Shown: positions 60,901-64,000 of the stretch, one piece after another
Numbering within the stretch: the first letter of the stretch is position 1
Layout: every line of letters begins with the position of its first letter
Assembly (NCBI GenBank): GCA_026874595.1
Contig: CM049313.1
Coordinates: 9,979,508 to 10,043,507 of the forward strand
From: Sipunculus nudus
Lineage: Eukaryota; Annelida; Sipuncula; Golfingiida; Sipunculidae
Length of the DNA: 64,000 nt
Reading direction: 5' to 3'
Position numbers and translations under genes: made by a program
Notes under the pieces: generated by a model
Told to the model about the DNA's origin: nothing
The model's database searches: none
The model's input: only the letters and a program-made list of their open reading frames with translations

Positions 60901-63758
60901 CAATCTTAAGTCACACTTAATACAAATGTCTGCATTAGACAAGAGGTTGTGAATGGGACACTGAGCAAAAATTGGGAAAAAATTAAAACCATGAGATAGA
61001 TGGTCTATCGCATAGGTACACGAAATAACTATCATGTGAATTTGCATAATGTTACCATATATACAACCATTTTGACATTTTTTTATTGAAATATAGAAAA
61101 ATTTCATAATCAGTAATTGTTACTAACACCAGTCATCATCCACTGGTCTTACATGTATATCTATTAGATATTATCTAATTCAAATTAATGGAGATCTGCA
61201 AACCATAAACCTGAATGTAATAAGATTTTCTGTTCTCTCCAGCATGATCTATCTGACAATGGACAAAATATAGTTTATTCATCAAAGCAACATCCATCTA
61301 GAAATTGTCAAACTTCAATAATGTCTCCCTTAATACTGTCTATGTGACAACATTATCAAAATGGTCTATCTGAAGCATTTCTGCCATGGATAATATCTAA
61401 ATGAAATGACACTATTTATACCATAACTGCGGTGACAGTATTACTTGCTTGGGAACAGGCTTGAGCTATATTATTTTTACCCTACCTGCCAGGCTAGAGG
61501 CTGAGCCGGGTCTGCTTCTACTGCTTTCTTGTAAGCCATCAGTGCTTGTTCTGGCTGCTCTAGCCCCTCTGCAGCAACACCAGCGAACACCAGGGCATTG
61601 TAGTTGGCCTTGTCATGTTTTAATATGGCCTGAAATCAATAATACACATGTAAATGCACTTTTCTTTTAAAGCTCTCCACAATATGGTGTTTCATTTTCA
61701 GTTTGAAATGGTTTCTATATAATATAGAAATCCCTTCTCACTGTAATCCCCCTCATGCAAAAATTATACTGACAACCCCCCCCCCCCCCCCCCAAACTCA
61801 TTTCAACTTTTAGACATGTCTCCCTGGGTATGCAAATAACCATGTACTCATACTAATTTGAACATGCATCATCTAAAGTACATTTTAGTACTTACTCCAA
61901 TTCATGCTCAAATTAAAAAAAAAAATCCATTTTTAATGTTTAACATTTCCATAATTTATCATGTAAAACAACATGTTTGCACCTGATAGCAGTGTGATTA
62001 TCAAAAAGATAGCCTGGTAATGGATGAAACACATGGATGCCTTCAGTACTGAAGTTCTGGTCACAGTGTTCATGCAGGAAGATGTTCCCATAGATCTGCC
62101 AGACAATGGGAACATCTACAAAAGTAGTAACATATGTATGCTTATTCATGGTTGATTCCTTAGTGCTACATTGAGAATTCACTCTCATGAACAATTTTTA
62201 ATCAACTGTATCATAATTTATCATGTTTATGGTACCAATGCCCAATAAACATCTCTCAGAAAGTGTCCATTACTCTGTCACTTAAGTAAACATTTATCAG
62301 GAAAAATACAGCTCAGTATTATGTGTAAACAAAATTTTATGTATTATGTGAATTCTTTTTCATTTCCTTCAAATCAAAAGCTTAAGTCCTAACTTCATTC
62401 AGAGACAGTTAATTTTTCAAAATGATTTTTTATTAATACTGAACACATTTTGTACAAAAAATCTCAACAAATCAATGGGCACCCATAGCTGGATTAGAAC
62501 AAGTATCAGGTTTTTTTAACACCCTAACCGAGCAGGACTACTTTCAAATTTAATGCAATTTATGCAAACTTGTGATGGGTTCATAACTCCTCATGCAAGT
62601 TTTCGTGAGGGCAAAACAGTTATCTAATTTCAGGGATGTGGAATTGGGAATGCTTGATATGAATATTAATGAGATAATTCAGCTCTCTCATGGAATTTTT
62701 AATGACCTTGGAATATTTAATGACCCTTGAGTTTGTTTACCACTCTGAATACTATGGTCAGCGCTTTGTTCAAGAAGGTTTAATTTGAAATTGAAATCGC
62801 CGAAGAAATAAAACCCTTCATGAACATTCATTTATACCTAAGCCTCACTGGTGACACACAAATATGATTAGTACCTGTTGTTTCACAATGCAAAAGTTTG
62901 ATCCCATTAATATTAACAGAAACTTTCATGTTATCCATGAACCACAGACTGATGTCAGGAAGAATATGAGGCCTTTTACATTACTTGCCTATAATGAACA
63001 AGACTTTCCTCTCATTTGATGTTCCCAGGATCATTCACAAAATGTAAAGATGTTTACAAGCATATTGAACAAAAAATTTTTTTGAATTTATGTCCCCCAC
63101 TTCCACCTCTTGTTATTTTAGCTTACTTTGATCTTCATGCTTGCCTTCTAAATATGTTTTAGCTTTTATTTCCCTGGAAGATGTCTCCACATGTCATAGT
63201 GCCTGTGTTTTAGTTTTCATTGTCCCCTGAAGATGTCTCAACATGTCATAATTTTTTGTTGTGAATTGGGATCAAAAATTTTTTTTGAGCCGGTAAAAAT
63301 AAATGTACAGACAGACACTCCAAAAGCAATCCCAATCAAAGTATGCAAAAGAGCAATCACTGATTAAAATTTGAAAGAAATCAGACAATATTTAGGAAAG
63401 TTATCATTCAATGTTCCCAGGATCCTTCTCAAATTGCAAAGATTTTCACAAGCATTTCGAATAATTCATACAATAAAGGATAAATTCTGTGTAGTTTACT
63501 GTATGGTGAGAATGCAAAATAAAATCAATCCCTCATGAAACACTGCATGTAAGTGGAAATCACAAAATTTTAACCCAGTGAATATGAAGCCAACCGCAGT
63601 ATTGGGGTTACTAACAGGCATGCACATGTATACCATTTGTAATGAGGATATGTGTCAGTGATATTCACCTTGCATTGCTTGAGAGCATCTTTGAAGTCCT
63701 TGTTCTTGATGGCCTCCCTGGCTGCCTTCAAATGGCTCTTCACTTCTTTAGGCTCCAT
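18823..63758 (-). CDS. SKIC3: SKIC3 (TTC37), Ski complex TPR scaffold; complete gene, 42 coding exons
   Basis: SKIC3 is the tetratricopeptide scaffold that holds the SKIC2 RNA helicase and SKIC8 (WDR61) in the cytoplasmic Ski complex, which threads mRNA into the 3'-5' RNA exosome for turnover and non-stop decay. I traced 42 coding exons on the minus strand from ATG at 63758 to TGA at 18823-18825. All junctions are GT-AG and all phases match. Lengths sum to 4701 nt (1566 aa); human is about 1564 aa. Alignable blocks include [44 protein letters not shown] and [12 protein letters not shown]. The product is all helical TPR repeats with no signal peptide or membrane span. Human loss causes trichohepatoenteric syndrome. 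The gene is convergent with the hexosaminidase exons. Introns are rich in repeats and include a retrotransposon in intron 2. Confidence 0.96.
18904..19598 (-). other. SKIC3 intron 41
   Basis: Contains AGGTGGCCCCACCTGCAG at 19144-19161, a decayed core of the GGTGGCGCCACC family. Otherwise nothing recognised. Confidence 0.45.
19599..19728 (-). CDS. SKIC3: SKIC3 coding exon 41
   Basis: 130 nt, (R)[19 protein letters not shown] to DNNNVQ. Corresponds to the human [20 protein letters not shown] region; [10 protein letters not shown] matches LLQHLYAKDD. Confidence 0.93.
20037..20170 (-). CDS. SKIC3: SKIC3 coding exon 40
   Basis: 134 nt, [20 protein letters not shown] to DKKTE. Corresponds to human [20 protein letters not shown]. 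Confidence 0.93.
20171..21012 (-). other. SKIC3 intron 39
   Basis: About 0.8 kb, AT-rich. Nothing recognised. Confidence 0.45.
21013..21073 (-). CDS. SKIC3: SKIC3 coding exon 39
   Basis: 61 nt, (S)[20 protein letters not shown]. Corresponds to human GKLSSLLRLALLALKVCM. Confidence 0.92.
21535..21629 (-). CDS. SKIC3: SKIC3 coding exon 38
   Basis: 95 nt, [20 protein letters not shown] to EEAGA. A TPR corresponding to human [20 protein letters not shown]. Confidence 0.93.
22378..22497 (-). CDS. SKIC3: SKIC3 coding exon 37
   Basis: 40 codons, [20 protein letters not shown] to NLYPWQ. The YPWQ end corresponds to human VPAWQWL. Confidence 0.92.
22498..23602 (-). other. SKIC3 intron 36, with two repeat fragments
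   Basis: 22545-22740 carries a dispersed repeat (CCACTCCAAAATCAATCC, AGAGCAATCACTGACCAGAA, ATATTTAGGAAAGTTATCA, then GGATGGACGGACAGACAG) also seen at 63300-63470. 23395-23475 resembles a decayed tRNA-derived head. A plus-strand 102-codon ORF at 22801-23109 shows no family features. Confidence 0.55.
23603..23730 (-). CDS. SKIC3: SKIC3 coding exon 36
   Basis: 128 nt, (V)[19 protein letters not shown] to QFLGQ. Corresponds to the human [20 protein letters not shown] region. Confidence 0.92.
24246..24297. repeat. Perfect 26-bp tandem duplication in intron 35
   Basis: TATTTTGGCAATTATTCTGT and the next six bases are repeated exactly, at 24246-24271 and 24272-24297. A recent microduplication. Confidence 0.95.
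24382..24510 (-). CDS. SKIC3: SKIC3 coding exon 35
   Basis: 129 nt, (A)[19 protein letters not shown] to HLMAE. Corresponds to human AIWAGLMAACHADDK. Confidence 0.93.
24560..24800. repeat. Dispersed repeat fragment in intron 34, paired with 40480-40585
   Basis: Shares CTCATGGGGGCTG, CATTTTGC and the GGATGTC-CATGTTGAA block with intron 13. The extent to the left is unclear. Confidence 0.6.
25223..25334 (-). CDS. SKIC3: SKIC3 coding exon 34
   Basis: 112 nt, [20 protein letters not shown] to [15 protein letters not shown] corresponds to human IQKAAFLSP. Confidence 0.92.
25335..26659 (-). other. SKIC3 intron 33
   Basis: About 1.3 kb. GATTGGTCAAATCAGTTTCAAACCATATTG near 26273 and an imperfect inverted GCATTGATAA/TTTTCAATGCGAATTGAG pair (about 26436-26600) hint at an old element end near the exon. 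Not resolved. Confidence 0.35.
26660..26833 (-). CDS. SKIC3: SKIC3 coding exon 33
   Basis: 58 codons, [20 protein letters not shown] to [24 protein letters not shown] corresponds to human SKAVHSNPGDPALWSLLS. Confidence 0.94.
26834..27621 (-). other. SKIC3 intron 32
   Basis: About 0.8 kb, AT-rich. Nothing recognised. Confidence 0.45.
27622..27802 (-). CDS. SKIC3: SKIC3 coding exon 32
   Basis: 181 nt, (S)[19 protein letters not shown] to ALLMAIQ. Two adjacent AGs exist. Only the first (TTATCCAG, before CTTTCAG) keeps frame with exon 31, and it preserves the length of the human KCSILKEPTTESLQALC block. Use of the second would shift frame. Confidence 0.93.
27952..27987. repeat. (AT)n microsatellite in SKIC3 intron 31
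   Basis: About 18 uninterrupted AT dinucleotides. Confidence 0.95.
28184..28307 (-). CDS. SKIC3: SKIC3 coding exon 31
   Basis: 124 nt, (A)[19 protein letters not shown] to TALFG. AYQQAL corresponds to human AYERAL. Confidence 0.94.
28619..28746 (-). CDS. SKIC3: SKIC3 coding exon 30
   Basis: 128 nt, (S)[19 protein letters not shown] to NYQESYQ. A TPR matching human CSTGEYDKAIQAFKS and LYKESSKAYERAL. Confidence 0.94.
29142..29219 (-). CDS. SKIC3: SKIC3 coding exon 29
   Basis: 78 nt, (S)[19 protein letters not shown] then NYARAL. NYARAL corresponds to human NYGRLL. Confidence 0.92.
29698..29791 (-). CDS. SKIC3: SKIC3 coding exon 28
   Basis: 94 nt, (D)[19 protein letters not shown] to SEAFH. 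Matches human [20 protein letters not shown]. Confidence 0.94.
30224..30365 (-). CDS. SKIC3: SKIC3 coding exon 27
   Basis: 142 nt, [20 protein letters not shown] to LIKYT. EGALGYA.WVC is nearly identical to human. Confidence 0.96.
30366..31034 (-). other. SKIC3 intron 26
   Basis: About 0.7 kb. Carries ACCAGATGGACACAAAGCCAGATGACAG near 30890, which resembles the ends of the local dispersed repeats. Nothing else recognised. Confidence 0.4.
31035..31178 (-). CDS. SKIC3: SKIC3 coding exon 26
   Basis: 48 codons, [20 protein letters not shown] to [22 protein letters not shown] and [10 protein letters not shown] match human. Confidence 0.96.
31554..31610 (-). CDS. SKIC3: SKIC3 coding exon 25
   Basis: 19 codons, [27 protein letters not shown] matches human. 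Confidence 0.95.
32211..32272 (-). CDS. SKIC3: SKIC3 coding exon 24
   Basis: 62 nt, (G)[29 protein letters not shown] is identical to human. Confidence 0.95.
32273..33553 (-). other. SKIC3 intron 23
   Basis: About 1.3 kb, AT-rich. Nothing recognised. Confidence 0.45.
33554..33765 (-). CDS. SKIC3: SKIC3 coding exon 23
   Basis: 212 nt, the longest coding exon: (R)[19 protein letters not shown] to [16 protein letters not shown] and LGVVA match human. Acceptor TTGTTCAAG. Confidence 0.96.
34237..34332 (-). CDS. SKIC3: SKIC3 coding exon 22
   Basis: 96 nt, (R)[19 protein letters not shown] to IMALGG. The segment before the RCYGRAL TPR of human; this loop diverges between phyla. Donor GTCAGG. Confidence 0.93.
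34708..35407. mobile_element. Non-autonomous hAT-type transposon with 8-bp target duplication
   Basis: The 700-bp element is flanked by a perfect direct repeat GGCTAAAT (34700-34707 and 35408-35415). Its ends are CAGGGGTTGGCAAA and, reversed, CAGAGTTGAGCAAA, with 10 of 14 bases matching in the CAGNG...GCAAA pattern of hAT inverted termini. 8-bp duplications are the hAT hallmark. No transposase ORF is present, so it is a deletion derivative mobilised in trans. It lies in SKIC3 intron 21, ending 40 bp from the donor of exon 21. Confidence 0.87.
35448..35540 (-). CDS. SKIC3: SKIC3 coding exon 21
   Basis: 93 nt, (K)[19 protein letters not shown] to SPQGF. CLWKL.GDAC matches human. A hAT element ends 40 bp past the donor. 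Confidence 0.95.
35541..36351 (-). other. SKIC3 intron 20
   Basis: The minus-strand reading frame of exon 21 stays open for about 340 nt upstream into this intron, giving a misleading 155-codon ORF. Nothing else recognised. Confidence 0.5.
36352..36454 (-). CDS. SKIC3: SKIC3 coding exon 20
   Basis: 103 nt, (G)[19 protein letters not shown] to EALTVLT, leaving AA of a split Lys before GTAAGT. Confidence 0.94.
36844..36944 (-). CDS. SKIC3: SKIC3 coding exon 19
   Basis: 101 nt, [20 protein letters not shown] to YVPALK. YVPALKGLGE continues across the junction, as in human. Confidence 0.95.
36945..37711 (-). other. SKIC3 intron 18
   Basis: About 0.8 kb, AT-rich. Nothing recognised. Confidence 0.45.
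37712..37828 (-). CDS. SKIC3: SKIC3 coding exon 18
   Basis: 117 nt, (K)[19 protein letters not shown] to MYSFY. NCWE.LGEAY..RG.YT.AL matches human. The donor GTTAGT is slightly weak. Confidence 0.95.
38307..38414 (-). CDS. SKIC3: SKIC3 coding exon 17
   Basis: 108 nt, (S)[19 protein letters not shown] to RADPED. KWAWLR and ALRADP are identical to human. Confidence 0.96.
38415..39219 (-). other. SKIC3 intron 16
   Basis: About 0.8 kb. A plus-strand ORF at 38826-39056 has no protein-like features I recognise. No repeat assigned. Confidence 0.45.
39220..39272 (-). CDS. SKIC3: SKIC3 coding exon 16
   Basis: 53 nt, the shortest coding exon: [17 protein letters not shown], leaving AG of a split codon. 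Matches human ALAILTTVTQKASAGT. Confidence 0.92.
39699..39798 (-). CDS. SKIC3: SKIC3 coding exon 15
   Basis: 100 nt, [20 protein letters not shown] to MATGDQ. Matches human [20 protein letters not shown]. Confidence 0.95.
40059..40138 (-). CDS. SKIC3: SKIC3 coding exon 14
   Basis: 80 nt, [20 protein letters not shown] to IVGDP. LGHYYK..VGD matches human LGHYYRDVVGD. The donor is GTAAGT, after a leading GT that stays in the exon. Confidence 0.94.
40480..40585. repeat. Dispersed repeat fragment shared with 24690-24790
   Basis: CTCATGGGGGCTG(C/T)CATTTTGC and GGATGTC.CATGTTGAA occur in the same order and spacing at 24717-24772 and here. Two copies of one family in different SKIC3 introns. Confidence 0.7.
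40875..41175 (-). mobile_element. tRNA-derived SINE in SKIC3 intron 13
   Basis: On the minus strand a tRNA-like head reads TGGTTTAGGGG (A box, 41146-41156) and GAGTTTGAATCCC (B box, 41102-41114), spaced as in a tRNA gene, with an anticodon-arm-like AGGACTCTAAACCTGG between. The body continues left to about 40875. The boundaries and family are uncertain. Confidence 0.7.
41263..41389 (-). CDS. SKIC3: SKIC3 coding exon 13
   Basis: 127 nt, (S)[19 protein letters not shown] to [12 protein letters not shown] corresponding to human [20 protein letters not shown]. Confidence 0.94.
41690..42470. repeat. AGGTCA-rich dispersed repeat in SKIC3 intron 12
   Basis: Opens with GGGACTTATGGGTCTCGGCACTCAGCTGA and closes with CAGTTGACTATCTGTAAGCTGAGCTG. 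Inside are four units of about 120-140 bp with TGACCTTGACCTTGTGACC (41788), TGACCTTGATCTTTGACCTC (41929), a decayed unit (42067) and GACCTTGACCTTTAACCTC (42191), then CGGACAGATGGACAAACAG. Confidence 0.75.
42715..42818 (-). CDS. SKIC3: SKIC3 coding exon 12
   Basis: 104 nt, [20 protein letters not shown] to YTKAEE, leaving AG of a split codon before GTGACA. Confidence 0.93.
43047..43232 (+). other. Small plus-strand ORF with a signal-peptide-like start, inside SKIC3 intron 11
   Basis: 61 codons beginning [16 protein letters not shown], a good hydrophobic signal-sequence shape, then a tail with three Cys. No exon partners, poly(A) signal or homologue are recognised, and the surroundings look like an old transposon (GTTCACACTGC, GTGAATACAGTGAATG). 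Probably chance. Confidence 0.2.
43683..43868. repeat. Degenerate CCTAGCCTAACC low-complexity tract
   Basis: Imperfect short units of the type AGCC(T)AA(G)CC and CCTAGCCTAACC fill about 190 bp, with a similar short patch at 42868-42930. No fixed period. Telomere-like in base usage but not a true telomeric repeat. Confidence 0.6.
43981..44070 (-). CDS. SKIC3: SKIC3 coding exon 11
   Basis: 30 codons, [20 protein letters not shown] to DEAKQ. Matches human [20 protein letters not shown]. Donor GTTTGT. Confidence 0.93.
44071..45165 (-). other. SKIC3 intron 10
   Basis: About 1.1 kb of AT-rich sequence. A short CTCTAAGTCT repeat lies near 44490-44520. Nothing else recognisable. Confidence 0.5.
45166..45311 (-). 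CDS. SKIC3: SKIC3 coding exon 10
   Basis: 146 nt, (G)[19 protein letters not shown] to EAELLCEE, ending on a codon boundary. Confidence 0.92.
45666..45767 (-). CDS. SKIC3: SKIC3 coding exon 9
   Basis: 102 nt, (G)[19 protein letters not shown] to VTSTNR. Acceptor CTAG, donor GTAGGT. Confidence 0.91.
46040..46370. repeat. Dispersed repeat with TTTATATAGCAC...AAAGCGCTTTACA signature
   Basis: ATAATAATAATAAAAATTTA followed by TTTATATAGCACTCC, AAAAGCGCTTTACAT, then TTTTAAGTCTGGATTTAAAA and AATTCATTCCATAGGCAGGG. This order of motifs is shared by a widespread animal interspersed repeat. It lies in SKIC3 intron 8. Confidence 0.65.
46489..46641 (-). CDS. SKIC3: SKIC3 coding exon 8
   Basis: 153 nt, (A)[19 protein letters not shown] to NTDITE. 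Split codons at both ends join in frame. Confidence 0.92.
47126..47140. repeat. C homopolymer, 15 nt
   Basis: One of several long C or G runs: also 3965-3983 (19 C), 21823-21836 (14 C), 31954-31966 (13 G), 54438-54455 (18 G) and 61776-61793 (18 C). Confidence 0.9.
47190..48480. repeat. About 290-bp tandem array, each unit with AGGTCA triple half-sites
   Basis: TGACCTTGACCTTTGACCT and variants occur near 47276, 47369, 47510, 47655, 47797, 47945, 48088, 48235 and 48390, alternating two sub-unit types (...CTCATGACCCC and ...CTTGTGACCTC). The full period is about 287-302 bp; the first unit is shortened. Shared spacers include AAATGCATCCACA, GGCAGGTGAA(C/A)TATATGTGCAAGA and TACATCAATAAAAGCAGGAA. 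Lies in SKIC3 intron 7. Confidence 0.9.
48726..48990. repeat. Isolated unit with GGTGGCGCCACC
   Basis: The perfect palindrome is at 48733-48744, followed by AAGGCTATCCAAGATCTTCGG and a TCAAGGTCAC string. It links the palindrome family to the AGGTCA arrays. Confidence 0.65.
49202..50110 (+). repeat. GGTGGCGCCACC repeat family, copy 2
   Basis: Starts AACTAGAATATGGGCAGTTG and ends GAGGTCTCAGAGTTGTCTGA, as copies 1 and 3. Decayed cores GATGGCGCCACT (near 49296), GGTGGTGCCACC (near 49421), GGTGGTGCAACC (near 49566), GGTGGTGTCACC (near 49696) and GGTGGCACCACC (near 49994) recur every 125-300 bp, with GCAAAATTTCAGGC strings. Confidence 0.8.
50270..50384 (-). CDS. SKIC3: SKIC3 coding exon 7
   Basis: 115 nt, [20 protein letters not shown] to IHLESQL. 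The [13 protein letters not shown] stretch matches human YPLEVLCLHLIES. It leaves one base of a split codon. Confidence 0.94.
50385..51832 (-). other. SKIC3 intron 6
   Basis: About 1.4 kb. A low-complexity stretch of TGATGATCGATTA-like sequence lies near 50438-50530. Nothing else recognisable. Confidence 0.5.
51833..51934 (-). CDS. SKIC3: SKIC3 coding exon 6
   Basis: 34 codons, [20 protein letters not shown] to DYIKHIIK. In frame at both ends; donor GTATGT. Confidence 0.92.
52676..52801 (-). CDS. SKIC3: SKIC3 coding exon 5
   Basis: 42 codons, [20 protein letters not shown] to SQDQVNM. The ELWRK motif matches human HQLWRKL. Confidence 0.93.
53209..53281 (-). CDS. SKIC3: SKIC3 coding exon 4
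   Basis: 73 nt, (S)[18 protein letters not shown] to GQTDE, ending on a codon boundary before GTAACA. Confidence 0.92.
54438..54455. repeat. G homopolymer, 18 nt
   Basis: Uninterrupted G run in SKIC3 intron 3. Confidence 0.95.
54600..55346 (-). repeat. Hairpin-ended dispersed repeat, copy 3 (inverted)
   Basis: Inverted relative to copies 1 and 2. The terminal 29-nt hairpin is at 55312-55340 and a (GGAC)n run is at about 55242-55290, where copy 1 has a decayed version. GTGCCATGGTCAAAG (54730) and ATATTAGGCAGT (near 55060) match the bodies of the other copies. Confidence 0.85.
55423..55455 (-). repeat. Partial duplicate of the SKIC3 exon 3 donor end
   Basis: On the minus strand CTCTAGATATACAAAGGAGG TATGA parallels the exon 3 end CTTCTGGAAATACAAAAGAG|GTAAGA, offset 62 bp. 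It carries its own GT. Extending exon 3 to this site would give TAA right after the real junction. Confidence 0.5.
55485..55576 (-). CDS. SKIC3: SKIC3 coding exon 3
   Basis: 92 nt, [20 protein letters not shown] to LEIQK, leaving AG of a split codon before GTAAGA. A partial copy of its donor end lies 62 bp downstream in the gene (55423-55455). Confidence 0.93.
55738..56068 (+). repeat. GGTGGCGCCACC repeat family, copy 3 (short)
   Basis: Starts AACTAGAGTACAAGACTAC, has one core GGTGGCGCCAAC at 55963-55974 and ends GTCTCAGAGGAGTTCTCTGG. One internal unit only, which fits expansion of units in the other copies. It abuts the retrotransposon. Confidence 0.75.
56119..56477. repeat. Inverted-repeat module at the 3' end of the DIRS-like element
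   Basis: 56119-56187 and 56367-56435 are exact reverse complements (69 bp) around a 179-bp spacer. Just outside the right arm, 56440-56477 repeats the left arm end in direct orientation (GTAAAC..GATGTGAGC.TTTTCTGTATTAATGAGA). Three copies of one end sequence, two direct and one inverted, recall the inverted-terminal and internal complementary regions of DIRS elements. Confidence 0.8.
56542..57568 (-). pseudogene. DIRS-like element, tyrosine recombinase
   Basis: N-terminal core-binding part ([20 protein letters not shown] ... [13 protein letters not shown]) at 57146-57568. A break follows at LATAGR, then [16 protein letters not shown] (near 56975) in a shifted frame, HEVRAIASS with the His-x-x-Arg catalytic pair (within 56469-56930), and [15 protein letters not shown] with the catalytic Tyr (within 56542-56760), again in another frame. 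At least three disruptions. Confidence 0.87.
57581..58499 (-). pseudogene. DIRS-like element, RT thumb and RNase H segment
   Basis: RT thumb ([32 protein letters not shown]) is in one frame to about 58240, then RNase H ([45 protein letters not shown]) in another, so a frameshift lies between. The first RNase H acid is replaced (FPYAS where FTDAS is usual) and the Glu of the LEL helix is Met, so RNase H is probably dead; MTDN keeps its Asp. Confidence 0.85.
58468..59289 (-). pseudogene. DIRS-like element, reverse transcriptase segment
   Basis: RT motifs in order: [49 protein letters not shown] and [12 protein letters not shown]. The YLDDWL form of the catalytic box is typical of DIRS-type RT. 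An in-frame TAG ends the frame at 58468, after [10 protein letters not shown]; the RT continuation ([13 protein letters not shown]) is in another frame. Confidence 0.9.
58896..59975 (-). pseudogene. DIRS-like element, gag-like C-terminal frame
   Basis: The section [20 protein letters not shown] through [15 protein letters not shown] resembles the helical C-terminal gag region of DIRS elements. It overlaps the RT frame by about 390 nt in a different frame, as is usual for overlapping ORFs in this group. Confidence 0.6.
60077..60655 (-). pseudogene. DIRS-like element, gag-like N-terminal frame
   Basis: 192 codons from the first good ATG in the element. Near residues 24-50 is a Cys/His cluster (HPSCLSC, then [14 protein letters not shown]) like those in gag-type proteins of DIRS elements, followed by a Pro/Ser/Ala-rich region. 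The frame ends before the next gag segment, which lies in another frame. Confidence 0.6.
61486..61629 (-). CDS. SKIC3: SKIC3 coding exon 2
   Basis: 48 codons, [20 protein letters not shown] to AQPLAWQ, in phase at both ends. It is a TPR matching the human NNYNAWVFIGVAAAELEQP block. Confidence 0.95.
61630..63668 (-). other. SKIC3 intron 1
   Basis: Holds an 18-C run at 61776-61793 and a dispersed repeat at about 62990-63470 (shared strings GATGTTCCCAGGATC, AAAGAGCAATCACTGA, GACAATATTTAGGAAAGTT) that matches 22545-22740. No coding exon seen. Confidence 0.6.
63669..63758 (-). CDS. SKIC3: SKIC3 coding exon 1
   Basis: 30 codons, [20 protein letters not shown] to ALKQCK, ending on a codon boundary before GTGAAT. 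It is the first TPR helix pair, close to the human N-terminus. Confidence 0.95.
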
Positions 63759-64000
63759 TCTTGAGATCTGGCCATATTAAAAGCAAAGAAGGCTAAAATT
63801 TGTGGCACATATATATTATCCTCTCTAGTACTCAAGGTAATGTTTATAAACATGGACTCAATTATGACCACTTTCTGATTATCTAAAATACCAATTTTAG
63901 CCAAATATTTTTGTGTCTCAAATAATTTGGCTGGTAAAAATGTGTCCTAACTGCCATTTTGTCAGAACAGAATATCACTGATTTACTCTTCATAGTTATA
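63759..64000 (-). promoter_or_regulatory. SKIC3: SKIC3 start context and 5' flank
   Basis: The ATG context is AGAATGG (A at -3, G at +4), favourable in animals. An in-frame TAA lies at 63777-63779, so the coding region cannot extend further upstream in genomic DNA. TTGCTTTTAATATGGCCAG just upstream could be a splice acceptor (AG complement at 63768-63769), so part of the 5' UTR may lie further right. No TATA box or CpG-rich promoter is visible in the remaining bases. Confidence 0.5.

Overview
The window is animal nuclear DNA: AT-rich, with short GT-AG exons in long introns, tRNA-derived and DNA-transposon repeats, a DIRS-type retrotransposon and no prokaryotic layout. The gene content and the abundance of repeats carrying TGACCTTGACCTTTGACC and CAGACAGACGGACGG strings suggest a marine lophotrochozoan, most likely a mollusc. 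That taxonomic call is an inference.

Layout. (1) Positions 1-10034, plus strand: the 3' parts of beta-hexosaminidase (GH20, HEXA/HEXB family). A terminal exon at 937-1009 ends one C-terminus. Downstream lies a second set of C-terminal exons: three alternative versions of one exon (3140-3311, 4079-4250, 6445-6622), followed by single exons at 8572-8662, 9591-9695 and 9950-10034. No exon for the N-terminal half lies between the two. (2) 10035-18822: a repeat-rich spacer between convergent genes, with a 51-bp minisatellite, AGGTCA-rich arrays, two copies of a hairpin-ended repeat and a 280-bp array built on GGTGGCGCCACC. (3) 18823-63758, minus strand: a complete SKIC3 (TTC37) gene. I resolved 42 coding exons; every junction keeps frame and the total is 4701 nt, or 1566 residues plus stop (human SKIC3 is about 1564). 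(4) SKIC3 introns hold a decayed DIRS-like tyrosine-recombinase retrotransposon (about 56119-60735, intron 2), a 700-bp hAT-type element with a perfect 8-bp target duplication (34708-35407), a tRNA-derived SINE, a 290-bp tandem array rich in nuclear-receptor half-sites (47190-48480), and dispersed repeats shared with the 11-19 kb spacer.

Biology. Hexosaminidase is a lysosomal exoglycosidase. Its triplicated exon encodes the part of the active site that includes the substrate-selecting residue pair (human HEXA Asn423/Arg424), and the three versions differ there. Each version is one base more than a multiple of three, so exactly one must be spliced in to keep frame. SKIC3 is the TPR scaffold of the cytoplasmic Ski complex, which feeds mRNA to the RNA exosome. 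The two genes meet tail to tail and show no functional link.

The most notable observation is the hexosaminidase arrangement: alternative active-site exons, apparently combined with a duplicated 3' gene half and no second 5' half.
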